Assembly (NCBI GenBank): GCA_019677205.1
Contig: JAAMXY010000118.1
Coordinates: 1 to 35,549, forward strand
Direction: 5' to 3'
Length of the DNA: 35,549 nt
Source: Pinguiococcus pyrenoidosus
Taxonomy: Eukaryota > Sar > Pinguiophyceae > Pinguiochrysidales > Pinguiochrysidaceae
Shown: positions 8,507 to 18,700 of the stretch, piece after piece
Layout: each line of letters opens with the position of its first letter
How positions within the stretch are numbered: position 1 is the first letter of the stretch
The notes under the pieces: generated by a model
Told to the model about the DNA's origin: nothing
The model's database searches: none
Seen by the model: only the letters and a program-made list of their open reading frames with translations
Made by a program: the position numbers and the translations under genes

Positions 8507-10780
8507 ATGGGCGCGCAGCCCAGCTCGGCTCACCTGCACATGGATGCGGATCTGGAGCGCACCTTCTCGGTGCACGAAGAGACGAAGCACAAAGGCTTCC
8601 GCAACGACGGTGGACAGAACAACTGCTTCCTCAACAGCACGCTGCAGTGTCTGTGGCATCTCAGCAGCTTCAGGGAGCGGCTCCTGACCTCCAGGGCGGT
8701 GCTAGAGGCGGACAGCGACTCTCTCTTCGGGCCGCTTCGCGAGCTGTTCAGTGACTACGCCTACGGCGATGGCGAGGTGCTGCCCCCGGACAGGCTGCGC
8801 GAGGCGCTCGCGCAGCTGTACGCCCGCGAGAGGCGCTTTGACGTGGGCGAGATGGGCGACGCCACGGAGGCGCTGGAGGCCATCTTGGTTCACATTCACG
8901 TGGTTGAGGTCCGCGGCCAGAGCCATCGCCTCCCTGCGGCGGACCTGGAGGACGAGCCGTGCAGCCCCGAGTGCGTCTCGCACGCCGCCATGGGCCTCGA
9001 GCTGATCGAGCATCGGATCTGCCAGAAATGCCACTCGACGTCGGAGCCCGTGTCCACGAACGAGTTCTTCCTCCGGGTGTACATGCACGAGGTCTTCGAG
9101 TTCTCCGCGACGGCCAAAGCCGGGGGCGTCAGCGTGTCGCTGTCCCGGGCCCTCTCGAATGCGATTGCCAACGAGGGCAACCGGAGGTCTTGCCCGTCCC
9201 TGGACGATGACGACAGGATGCCCAAGAAGAGCATCGTGCCGGAGCATCTGCAACCCCCGAGATGCGACGGAGTCTGCTTCGTGCGTCGCTACGTGGTCAA
9301 GGCGCCTCCCGTGATTGGCATCGCCTGTGTCTGGCCGGAGGAGAATGCGCCGAAGGAGCAGATCCAACAGGTGATGGAGGCCATCACAGGGTACATCGAC
9401 ATCCACCGGATCTTCGCCACCGCCCAAGACATCGTGGACATGAAGCAGGGCCGCGTGCGCAGGGTTCCGGAGCGCCCGCCCCGAAGCGACAGGCTGCACT
9501 ATCTCCGCGGCTTCATCGTGTACTACGGCCGGCACTACACGGCGTATTTCTACTCTCGGCGCATGCGGACGTGGATCCTCTGCGACGATGCGAAGGTGAC
9601 GGTGGTTGGCGCGTGGAGGGAAGTCGTTCGGCGCTGCGTCATGGGGCACTCGCAGCCCACTCTGCTCTTCTATGAGGAGCAAGAAGATCAGGGACAGGAA
9701 CAGGGGCAGGGACAAGGGCAGGGACAAGGGCAGGGGCAGGGGCAGGGGCGTGCTCAGCCGGAGGCCCCGCAGCCGCGTCGCCCAGGGCGCCGCGAAAAGC
9801 CGACCACGCCCACGGCTAGCAAGGGCACGGACGGGCCGCTGTATAAATCGACGTTCTCCCCCTTTCATCATGCCGTTGAAGTGGATCCAACGCAAGTGCA
9901 TCGGAACCTGCCCAAGGAGGTTCACGCGGACGTGGCGCGCATTGCGGTGGAGGCGAGGCGCTCGGATGACATGGACGTCAAGGCCGCGGTGGCGCACATT
10001 GTTGATGACTATGAAGTGATCCACGCTGCCGATGCCGTCGCTGTCGCGTACCCTGTTCTAGGGTCCGACAATTCATCCAGCCGGCGCAGCAGCCAGCGGG
10101 TGGTGCAGAACGAGGTCCCCGAGGGCATCCTGATCGACCTCGAGGACAGTCCAAGCAGCACAACAGGCGCAGAAAGAGCCTCGGGAAGCCATCGCAGAGC
10201 GAGCTCCGCATCGATACGGCAGAACTCCGTCGATGAGCTGCACGCGGACAGCAAGGCAAGCGGCTCCGCAGCTCCCCCACCGAAGCAAAAGCCGGCAGAT
10301 GATGCGAAGAGCGCGAAAGGAACCGAGCAACCGCTGCTCGAGTTCGTGAAAGGAGCGAGTAGCGAAGATGCCAGCGATGCGAAGGTCGCGACGCATGGCG
10401 AGGAGCAAGCCCCCGAAGGGAAGGCTGCCCCTGCCCCGAGCTCTGCCGCAGAGCCTGGACCGGCCTTTGAGGATTTTGAGGTGATGTTGGAAGTTGGAGC
10501 GCGCGGCGTTGGCGTCACGGTGGATAGCGACGAAGAAGGGTACTTGCGCGTGACGGACTTCCTCTCCGCCAACGATGGGAGGAAGTATGCAGCCGAGGAA
10601 TCCGGGCAGATAAGACTGTTGGACCAGATCCGGGCAGTCTCCCGTGTGGACGGGCGCAAGCACATGGACCTGCATCGAGTGGATCGGCGAAAGCTGAAGC
10701 ACATCATAGCAGACCGGGCGACATCCGTAGGCAGGAAGAAGCTCGTTCTGCTGGAAGTGCGCCGACATAGAGACTGGTGA
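8507..10780 (+). CDS. USP-family deubiquitinase (USP53/54-like) with PDZ-like C-terminus
   Basis: Single exon, 757 aa; the ATG at 8507 is the first in the frame and Gly2 (MGAQPSS) would allow N-myristoylation. The Cys box is NDGGQNNCFLNSTLQCLW with catalytic Cys about 40. A zinc-type cluster, C152, C156, C172 and C175 (CSPEC ... CQKC), follows the arrangement seen in USP53/54 and related plant UBPs. The His box is LRGFIVYYGRHYTAYF (His about 343), with WILCDD (Asp 360/361) and QPTLLFY closing the domain at about residue 390. All triad positions are filled, so activity is likely. A GQGQ low-complexity stretch and a disordered 400-650 region follow. Residues about 655-757 look like a PDZ domain (VGARGVGVTV ... 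LRVTDFL ... IRLLDQIRAV). USPs remove ubiquitin from proteins; the substrate is unknown. Confidence 0.88.
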   Translation: MGAQPSSAHLHMDADLERTFSVHEETKHKGFRNDGGQNNCFLNSTLQCLWHLSSFRERLLTSRAVLEADSDSLFGPLRELFSDYAYGDGEVLPPDRLREALAQLYARERRFDVGEMGDATEALEAILVHIHVVEVRGQSHRLPAADLEDEPCSPECVSHAAMGLELIEHRICQKCHSTSEPVSTNEFFLRVYMHEVFEFSATAKAGGVSVSLSRALSNAIANEGNRRSCPSLDDDDRMPKKSIVPEHLQPPRCDGVCFVRRYVVKAPPVIGIACVWPEENAPKEQIQQVMEAITGYIDIHRIFATAQDIVDMKQGRVRRVPERPPRSDRLHYLRGFIVYYGRHYTAYFYSRRMRTWILCDDAKVTVVGAWREVVRRCVMGHSQPTLLFYEEQEDQGQEQGQGQGQGQGQGQGQGRAQPEAPQPRRPGRREKPTTPTASKGTDGPLYKSTFSPFHHAVEVDPTQVHRNLPKEVHADVARIAVEARRSDDMDVKAAVAHIVDDYEVIHAADAVAVAYPVLGSDNSSSRRSSQRVVQNEVPEGILIDLEDSPSSTTGAERASGSHRRASSASIRQNSVDELHADSKASGSAAPPPKQKPADDAKSAKGTEQPLLEFVKGASSEDASDAKVATHGEEQAPEGKAAPAPSSAAEPGPAFEDFEVMLEVGARGVGVTVDSDEEGYLRVTDFLSANDGRKYAAEESGQIRLLDQIRAVSRVDGRKHMDLHRVDRRKLKHIIADRATSVGRKKLVLLEVRRHRDW
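9689..9750 (+). repeat. In-frame hexanucleotide repeat (CAGGGR) coding Gly-Gln
   Basis: About ten imperfect copies of a CAGGGR hexamer encode alternating Gly and Gln just after the USP catalytic domain. The purity suggests recent slippage; it is probably length-variable between strains and acts as a flexible linker. Confidence 0.85.
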
Positions 10781-10912
10781 TGCACCGAGTTCCCTGCGCG
10801 CTGGCCGCCCCCCCCCGGTCGTCGACGATCGAGGAGCCGTGATTCGTATAGTCTAGCAGGAACGTGTTCCGTTTTGGACATCCCTCGTCCTCTCGCTCGC
10901 GACGCGCAGCTT

Positions 10913-10933
10913 GCAACTCGCAACTCGCAACTC
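10913..10933 (+). repeat. Three tandem copies of GCAACTC upstream of VKOR
   Basis: Three perfect 7-bp units lie about 85 bp before the VKOR ATG, between the USP stop and VKOR. This may be chance or a cis element. Confidence 0.6.
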
Positions 10934-11016
10934 ACCACCACCCGTGACCCATTTCGATCCTGTACGCATACGTTGCGCCACGCTGGGCCACCGAACAGCG
11001 CACAAGGCTGGTCAGA

Positions 11017-11721
11017 ATGGGGCTGGTGCGCGCGGCCGAGACGGCGTTTGCGATTGGGGGTATCCTTCTCTCCTGCTATGCGCTGTACGTGGAAGAGCGG
11101 GTCGCCGAGGTGAGAGACGTGTGGCAAAGCGCCAGTTCTTCGGAGCCTCCGTCTGAAAAGGCAACGCGCGGAAGGATCCGGAGTTCGAGGCCCTGTGCGA
11201 TATTAGCGAGGAGATGAAGTGCAGCGCGGTGCTCACCAGCGAGTACGGGCACATCTTCAGCAAGCTTGGCGTGATACCCAAAGGTAGGTCACCGACAGCG
11301 GCCCAACACAGGGAGGACCTTCCCTTTTGTCACCCTTCCACGCGCCAGACTCCCTTCTAGACCTCCCAAACGCTGGCTTTGGCTTGATATTCTACACCCT
11401 CTTCGTTCTGAAACCTCTTTTCACGGCCATTTTGGGCTCCGCGGGCAGCAAGATGCTCTTCTTCGTCGTCTCGATCGCAGGAGTTGCCATTTCGGTCGTT
11501 CTCTTCTACGTCTTGAGGTAAGAGCAGGTGCAGAATGAGGTGCAATAGGCGGCGAAGGTCTAAGGGTCGTCGGTCACGAATCCGCGGGACGCAGGTTTAT
11601 CCTGCACGATATGTGCGTGCTGTGCGTGTCGACGTACGTTTTGAACGGGCTGCTGGCCTCCATCGCGATTGCGGATCTCTTCGTTCCCACCAAGGCAAGC
11701 AAGATGAAGAAGTTGGCGTGA
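11017..11721 (+). CDS. VKORC1: Vitamin K epoxide reductase (VKORC1 type)
   Basis: There are four exons: 11017-11109, 11175-11283, 11349-11517 and 11595-11721, giving 165 aa, close to the 163 aa of human VKORC1. All introns are GT-AG (65, 65 and 77 nt). TM1 is FAIGGILLSCYALYV. The loop carries ALCDISEEMKCSAVL, whose two cysteines have the same spacing as human C43 and C51. LPNAGFGLIFY keeps the conserved Asn before TM2. The active-site CXXC is in HDMCVLCVSTYVLN, with the Tyr of the TYA-type motif kept. The enzyme is an ER membrane quinone/epoxide reductase that passes electrons from thiol oxidoreductases and so supports disulfide formation. No thioredoxin domain is attached, unlike plastid VKORs of plants. 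A KKLA end is near an ER-retention type but not canonical. Confidence 0.95.
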
Positions 11722-11919
11722 GAGAAGAACTTGGAAGGTGAAGCCCACATATGATGACAGAAACAGACGTGTTCTCCTCCCTTTCCTTTCCTTTCTTATC
11801 TTTTCTTTCTTCCCAAGCTTTCGCACACCTGTTTCGTTTGCTGTTTCGTATCCCCTTGGTGCCGAATGGCAGAGCTTTCTCACCTACCGAACGACACCCT
11901 TTTGCGGCCTCCCGTGGCC

Positions 11920-13892
11920 TTACTCGTCGCTCAGGACCAAGGCACTGAAGCCAAAGCAGCAGGGGTCGCTATTTACATCCCATCGCTGCTGCCGCTCCGT
12001 CACCGCGACCCGTTGACGCTCGTGCGCTGTCAAAGCTCGGCGCCGGTCCTTGTTCTTCGGACCGCGGCGCTTCTGCTTCCCCGGCACCGCATGTCGAGGC
12101 CTAGGACTCATTGGCGAGCCTCCAAAGCTCGATGGTGACGCTGCCTCGCTGTCAGACGTTGATTCGATGCTCGAAAGAGATTGCGAAGGCTGTTCCGCAA
12201 TCCGTGAGGCGCCAGCGTTCGAGCTGTGCTTTCGGCACGCGAAGATCGCAGACGAGTTCGCGTCGTGACCCTGCTGTCGGTACTTGTCCGCAATAGCTCT
12301 TACGGAGCGGATTCCATGCTCGCCGCGATGCCAGCGCAACGCCATCGCCTGGCAGTCGCTTCTCAACAGGAGCATCACCTCGCCGTTCTGGCTGTAGGTA
12401 CGAGAAGCAGCAAATGTCATTTCTTGCCGGCCCTCTTCATCCAAGCGAGACGTGGGCCAAAGGAAAGCAGCTACCTAACGTGGGCACGGACCTGAAAGCG
12501 GGGCATTCCCTAAGAAGATCCGTTGAAGAAATGGCATACTCCACTACGGCAAGGTCCAGCCGAATGAGGTTGTACTGCGGCATCGAAACACAGGCATCGA
12601 AACACAGGATGACTCAGATTCCGCTCTAGTTGCAAAAGGCAGGAGCGTCTCACGGAGACGAGACTGACCTTGGGAAGCGCCTTTTCGCAAGCTTCGCACA
12701 CGCGCTTTCTGCCGCTCCGCGTTGATTTCCGTTGCTTCACGGGCTGCTGCCACAGGGTGTGCACATATTTGGTGAACGCGCCACAGTCGATGCAGCTGTA
12801 GCGGTTTCGCTTCCGTAGTAGATCGAACATGGTCTTGCCCGCTCCCACTTCAGGAAGCGGCTCGCGGGGGAACGTGCTGGCGTACACGCCCTCCCAAAAC
12901 TCGTGAAAGACCCCCGCGCGCTCCGTGAGGGCGGCCCTGGTGCTCCGATCAACAAGCAGGAAGGCCCGAGCTCGCTCAAGTCGAACTCCCCTGAGAAACG
13001 ACAGCACCAGCACCAGCAGCTCTGGCATCTGCGAGAAAATCCCAAAGAAGCAAGCCCCGTTCGGATCCGGGCGGGAGCAGCGCAGATGCATCGAAGGGTC
13101 CGCCTCGAAGAGCGCCGCCCCGATTCCCGAGGTCGGCGCACGAGGCATTTCACCCTGGCCCCGTTGCTCGGCGACTCGCTCGCAAGCGCTCCTCTTACTG
13201 GCCGCGCCCTTTGATGGCGAAGAAGCCTTGGTCGCCGATCGTACTTCGCAAAGGAGGTACATCCGCTGCATGAGCGACAGCGCCTGCGCCATGTCCACCA
13301 CCTGTGCGAAATTGATCTGCTTCAGCCTGCAGCGCTCTCTAGCTTCTCTGCAACAGATCGTTTGCGGCGGCTCTCTCGCACAAGGCATTACCGTCTCTGA
13401 AACCGCGCTGATGAACTGGGAGGAGCTCATTCCCCGTGCAAGCAGCGGAAAGAAGAGCTCGTCGTCCTCATCTCGCTGGCCGGGCACCAGTCGCGCCCTC
13501 AGGATACGCATCGGCTTCCTCCCGACAACGTCCCCGATTGCCTCCTCGGCGGACAGCTGGCATTTGCGTCCGTTAGCCAAAGATCGTCAGCAGCGTTGCG
13601 TCCCTAGCCAGCCTACCACGCCCTCCAGATTCCCTCCCTCGGAGAGAATTCCGCGAATCACCAGCTGCAACTCGTCCGGAAGCGCCAGCAGCATCGCCTC
13701 CAAGCCCTCTCCGGCCAATTCCTTCTCAGCAGTGCCAGATTGGGAGAACAGTTAGGGCATCAGAACTCCAGAAAAGCGTGAAAAAGGCCACTTCGAGACC
13801 TTCACATGGGAACGACTCGCCGCTGCGCGCTGCCTCAGCTGCGTGGGGTCCACCAGCTCGCCGCTCTTGCTGCGCTGGCGTCTCTTCCCCAT
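11920..13892 (-). CDS. F-box-like protein with Cys-pair zinc motif
   Basis: I read four exons: 13892-13800, 13724-13617, 13556-12669 and about 12432-11920, giving about 533 aa. Splices 1 and 2 are clean phase-0 GT-AG with good branch sites; the last acceptor is uncertain. Residues 1-31 are basic (MGKRRQRSKSGEL); exon 2 has ALPDELQLVIRGIL. An F-box-like helix set appears in exon 3 (MPELLVLVLSFLRGVRLERA ... FLLVDRSTRAAL), followed by YSCIDCGAF and, after 30 residues, RVCEACEKAL, two CxxC pairs likely to bind one zinc. The C-terminus is Ser-rich and then basic (KQKRRGPKNKDRRR). F-box proteins recruit substrates to SCF ubiquitin ligases; whether this one binds Skp1 is not shown. An upstream in-frame ATG at 13931 is an alternative start. 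Confidence 0.6.
12580..12607 (+). repeat. Two tandem copies of a 14-bp unit in an intron
   Basis: The unit GCATCGAAACACAG occurs twice back to back inside the large last intron (about 12433-12668) of the F-box-like gene. Its significance is unknown. Confidence 0.8.
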
Positions 13893-14437
13893 GCCTGCTG
13901 GCCTGGAAAGCGCCGCCCAGCCCTCTATCATGCACTCGAGGACGCTGTGGAACGCGCAGAATACGAGGAGGGCTTCTTTCGTGAGAGCGGAAGACTTCGG
14001 AAACCGACGCCGCCGAAAAAGGTGCCGACGAAAAGGGTGGGGTGCCAAGCTTCGCACTCGCACAGAGAGCGAGAGCCAAGCGCGATACTAGAAAGTTCCG
14101 AAGGCAAAGCGGAGAGAAGTCGAGATGAAACGTCAGATTTGTGACAAAAGCGGTGAAAACCACGGGTACTCCTTGCTTCCCCTCGTAGTCCAGTACGAGC
14201 GTACTTGTTCGCAGAAGAGGACAATCCTTTAGCGCCATTTGCGCCGCTGGCGAGATTCAATGGAGCTCGATTGATCAGATTGCACATTCTGAATGTGAAT
14301 CATCGATCGCATTGGCTACCGCGCTTCCGACTGAATCGCGCGTAACCGTCCGGGCTCCGCGGAGACTTTCCCGCCATTTCTGCGGAGGGCGTTGGAACGA
14401 CCGATCCTTGTTAAGCGCGTGGCGCTCCGCTTCGAGC
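13893..14437. promoter_or_regulatory. Divergent intergenic region, F-box gene and SAS6L
   Basis: About 545 bp lie between the two start codons. Open frames on the minus strand read through part of it but show no family resemblance, so the 5' leaders and promoters of both genes are the simplest content. No clear element was seen. Confidence 0.35.
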
Positions 14438-15318
14438 ATGGCCGACCCCAGTCTCACGCCCGACCTTCAGGCCTTCGACATGAGCGCCATCGAGGAGATG
14501 GACCCGTCCTGCCAAGGTGCGCTGGGAGGCGCGGCGGACACGCGGATTTAAAGTGCCGTTTAACATTCTGGGCCTGCGCCCGCTCTGTCTAGACGGATTC
14601 TCCACCATCTACGACAGAGAAGTGCCGTTTGAACTCCGAGTCCAGCAGAGCAGCGACGGACCCAGTCAGGTGCGATGCGATCAAGCTCTACCAGCGCGTC
14701 TTCGGTGCCTAACGCCGCCTGCCCGCCGCCCTTGGCCGCCGCCGCCCTTGGCCGCCGCCCTTGGCCGCGAAGGTTGGCACCCTGGAGGCGATCAAAGTGA
14801 AGATGCTCCTGCAGGGCGACGACGCCCGGCCCAGCTCGATCCGGGTGGAGCTGAGCTCGGAAGCCGACTTGTTTTACCACTACGCGCACCTGATTGACGA
14901 AGCCGGCTTCCAAGTGGTCCAAGAGCAGCAGAAGCTGATGGTGGAGTTCGCGGACTATCCGAACGTCTTGATTCGCATGCTGAACAACTGCATCCGGGAG
15001 CCTCACAACCACCTCGCGGTCTTCGTGATGCAGCAAGACGGCTCTGCGCGGTTGGATTTCATCCAGAACATGGAGTACAAGTTTGTCGAGCTCATGAGCT
15101 GCCAGTTCACGCGCTCCAGTGAGGAGGCCGTGCAGCACCACATCACGTATAGATATAACTCCCTCAAGACGCGGCTGGCGCTCATGCAGGCGAGGCTCTC
15201 GGAGGTGCAGAACATCATCAAGCTCAAGAATCCCTCCCTGCTCCTCCAGCTTCAGCGGCAGCCCGCGGCCAACTTGGTTTCGCCGCCGGCGACCCAGGGG
15301 CGGTCGCGACGGTCCTGA
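14438..15318 (+). CDS. SAS6L: SAS-6-like protein (SAS6L), N-terminal head domain only
   Basis: There are three exons: 14438-14516, 14593-14669 and 14773-15318, giving 233 aa. The splices recreate YDREVPFELRVQQSSDGPSQ and then IRVELSSEADLFYHYAHL, matching the SAS-6 head start (REVPF-x-LRV) and the D-x-FF-Y-x-L strand. EQQKLMVEFADYPNVLIRML corresponds to the QQ-L-VDF--FP---I-LL segment and FIQNMEYKFVELMSCQFT to the end of the head domain. About 60 residues of helix follow, then the stop. Canonical SAS-6 proteins, which build the centriole cartwheel, continue into a coiled coil of several hundred residues; that is absent. Short SAS6L proteins of protists sit at the apical complex or flagellar base. 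It is divergent from the F-box-like gene. Confidence 0.82.
14720..14772 (+). repeat. Three near-perfect copies of CGCCCTTGGCCGC in a SAS6L intron
   Basis: The 3' half of the second SAS6L intron (14670-14772) is built of tandem GC-rich units and ends at the acceptor before exon 3. It is an unusual polypyrimidine substitute. Confidence 0.7.
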
Positions 15319-15799
15319 GGACGAGGACCGTGCGGCGGCGCATGGGGATGTTTAGGGAGACGAAAGAGCAGAGCAACACAAGTGGCCCGTGAGGAGATTT
15401 GATGCCTTCACATATCCGGGGTTGTGAATCCATGCATGTTCGAGTGTAAGAAGACCTAGATGTCCCGTCCACGCAAACCTATGGTATTACTAGAACGCCC
15501 AAGCACACTATCTGGCCTTCGCTGAAACGGCAATCTGTCTTGAATCAAAACTTCTCTCTGCGCGGTTGATCTTCCTTGACGCAAACACAGGAGAAAAGAT
15601 CGCAGAGGTTCGCTCACAAGCCTTCTACGTCGTACAGCGCCACGGGGACACAATCGTCTGGACGCCGAGGAGAGCGAGCACAAAATACGAAGCGGGAAGG
15701 ACTCTCTCACCCACCTACGCCACTCTATCAGTCCAGGAATATCTTCTCGATGCGGCCCTACGAGCACGCATTCGTCGTCACATTCATGTCTTATCTTCG
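15319..15799. other. Convergent intergenic region, nothing recognised
   Basis: The 481 bp between the SAS6L and MFSD1 stop codons presumably hold both 3' UTRs. No gene, RNA or repeat could be supported. Confidence 0.4.
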
Positions 15800-18700
15800 T
15801 CATGTCCTGTCGCCGTCGTGGATCATCGGCAGCTTGCGCCACGCGTAGCGCACGTCCGAGTAGTCCATGTCATCTGGTGGAGGTGTCGACAGCTCGCGCA
15901 CACCGGACATGTCCACGTCGTCAAACGTCGGTGTGTACAAGCGCGGCGGAGACGACGGCTTGCTGTCGTACGGCGTCACGGATCGAATGGACCCGACGCT
16001 CTCCTCCTCGAGGGCTAGCGAAGAAAACGGCTCGCCCTCAAGATCCGCTACCCCCGCCTGCTGCTGCAGGTTGGAAAAGTCCGGCACCGACGCGTGCGAC
16101 CGCCGAGGGATGGGCTTGAGCACCACGTCTTCCTTCTCGTCCTGCTCCTGCGAAAGCGGCGGCGCCCGCAGACTAGCAATCCCATGCTCGAGCCGCCGGC
16201 TCGAGGTCCCGCGCAGGCCGACCCCCAGCCGCACCCCCGGTCTACCTGAGCTCGGGGTAGTCTCCTCGTTGGCTATCTCTGGCAAGGAGATGGCCCGCCG
16301 GTGGGCCAGGGCAACCGCATGCTCCTCGTCGACCTTCGACTCGGTCGCTTCTGCGCTCTGCGTCATGTTGATGAAGCTGATTGGGTTCGGATTCGGGTAC
16401 GCATTGGCGCCCGGTCGCGGGTCGCGGTAGAACGAGGAGTCAAAGTTGTCCTCGTCCTCCTCGATGTACAGGCTCTCCTCTGCTGCCGTGTTCCGGCGCG
16501 ACTGGCCGGACATCTGGGACTCGATGTCGGAGTCCCAGTCGTACCCGATGTGCGGCTCGGGGGCCTTCGAGACGAAGCGCACCGGCCGCTCAAGAGGCCT
16601 CTCGCTCTCGAGGTCCTTCTCGAACTCGCTGGCGGGGATCGACGGCTCCTGCAGGAAGTAGCCCATCTGGGCATCCAGCGACTTCAGGGCCAAGGTCGCC
16701 GCGAAGGAGAACGCGCTGAGCGACATGAAGAGCACGACGACGCCACCCCAGGCTTCGTCGCTGTCGCGCGCGCCCTGGCTGAGGGCATGCTCCAACAGCA
16801 TACCCACAAAGACGGGCACCAGGGCCTGGGCAAAGTTCTGGCAGGCCGCCATCAGTCCGAAGGCCGTTCCCCGGTTCTCCGCCGTGACCACGCACAGGAC
16901 GGCGGGCCAACACACGGCTCCGGTGATGGCGTAGCCCACTCCGACGCCGATCATGGAAATCAGCGGCGAGCCCAGCTTGAAGTGCAGCATGGAGTAGCTG
17001 GAGAGCAAGATCATCGGCGCGACCGTCAACCAGTCGCATCGGAATCCAAAGCGATCCACGAAGAAGCCGATGATCGGCGACAGAATCGCACTGACAATGA
17101 ACGGCACGCTCATGAGCGCCCCCACATGACTCCTATCAGCCTTGATCTGCGCGCAGTAGGCCAGCAGCTCCGCAGTCGCGTCGGAAGTCACGCGATCGCA
17201 GTCACTTGCCGTCCAGAAGGAGGACGGCACACTGTTGTAGTAGTATCGCTGCATCAGCAGGCCCTGGCTGATGTTCGTGAAGGGCACGATCGAGCCGTAC
17301 AGCAGCATGCAGCACAGCAGGAGCAGCCAGAACGTTTCGCTGAAGCGGCGCACGTCGCGGAAGGACGTTCTCATCTTCCGCAGCCGCGGACTCGCACTTG
17401 CCGGTGCGTGCATGGCCAGGAACTCCAAGGTGCCTGGCGCCAGGGGCGGCTTCTCCGCCCCCGCAGGCGCATTCGACCGCTTCCGATCCCAGTACGTCGC
17501 GTTCGTGACGTCAAGAGGGTGCCGATCTCCCACGCTCCCGTACGCCCGTCGGCGGTTGCTGCTGCTGCCGCTGCCGCTGCTGCTGCCGCTGCTGCCGCCG
17601 CCGCCGCCGGCGGTGGCCACCTCGGCCACTCGTCGCTCCGGCTCCGGCACGACCAGCGGCGAGCTCGAGTTGGCGCCGCCGTAGAAGTGCATCGCGGCGC
17701 TGGGCACGACGATGCTTCCGGCAGGGTCAACTTGCCTCCGCGACTCGAACGACTTCAGGTCCTCGAGGAACGCGATGCAGCACAGGGGGTTCGCATCCGC
17801 GTACACGTAGACATATGCGCAGAGGACGCTGACAAAGCAAAGCAAGGCGGTCAGCCACACCGTGGCTTCAATTCCGACGGAATTGACAATCGCCGGCGAG
17901 AGCCAGTCGTTGAGGGCCGAGCCAGCGCGGCTCATGCACAGGTTGATGGCAAGCGCCAGCGCAACTTCCTTGCCGCTGAACCACGTGCTGACGAGCGTGG
18001 TGACCCCAACGGCCAGCGACTCGCCCCCGAGGCCGAAGATCACTCGCCCGAGGAGCGTCAGGCCGGGGTCTGTCAAGGACACGCCAAGAGCGAAGACGAT
18101 CTGGCCAACTGCCACCATCAACGCGTACATCACAATGCAAAGGCGGATCCCAATCCGGTCGAGCAGGAAGCCGCCAAAGAACGGCAGGAAGATGTTCGGC
18201 ACGCTGTACACGGAGTAGAGCAGGTTGAACCAGACCTCGAAGCCGATTCCGCCCTGAACCACCATGTAGGGTTGCCTGCCGCCTCCGTTGTCCGCCGGCG
18301 CACCGCTTCCGTCGTCCGACGACGGCTGAGCGGGACCGTCGTCGGCGGTATCCGCCGGCACGACGGCACCGGCGTCCCCATCGTCGGCAGCTGGCGCGGC
18401 GTCGTCCCCAGCATTGACGTCACTGCCTGTCGCGTCCGCAGTGGCGTCTGCGCCGTCGCTCCCGGCCTGCGGCGACGGCGTCTTATCGTCGGGGGGCGGT
18501 TGCTGGGGCTGCGCCTTCGCCGCCGACCCGTCGTCTGCGGAGCGGGGCCTCGACCGCCCATTCTCGCCGTACTGCGACTGGTCGTATCTGCCTCGGTCGT
18601 CCTGGTCCTGCTCTCCGTACTGGCCCTGATCGTCTCTATCGCCCCTCGAGTCCTGGTCCTGGTCCCCCGAGCCACGACGCAGCGCGTCTCGCGCCCGGGC

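Noticed and set aside
8702-10024. A 440-codon minus-strand frame inside the USP gene
   Set aside because: Antisense shadow of the catalytic domain; no family resemblance.
15456-15842. A 128-codon minus frame overlapping the MFSD1 3' end
   Set aside because: It overlaps the supported stop in another frame and has no recognisable domain.
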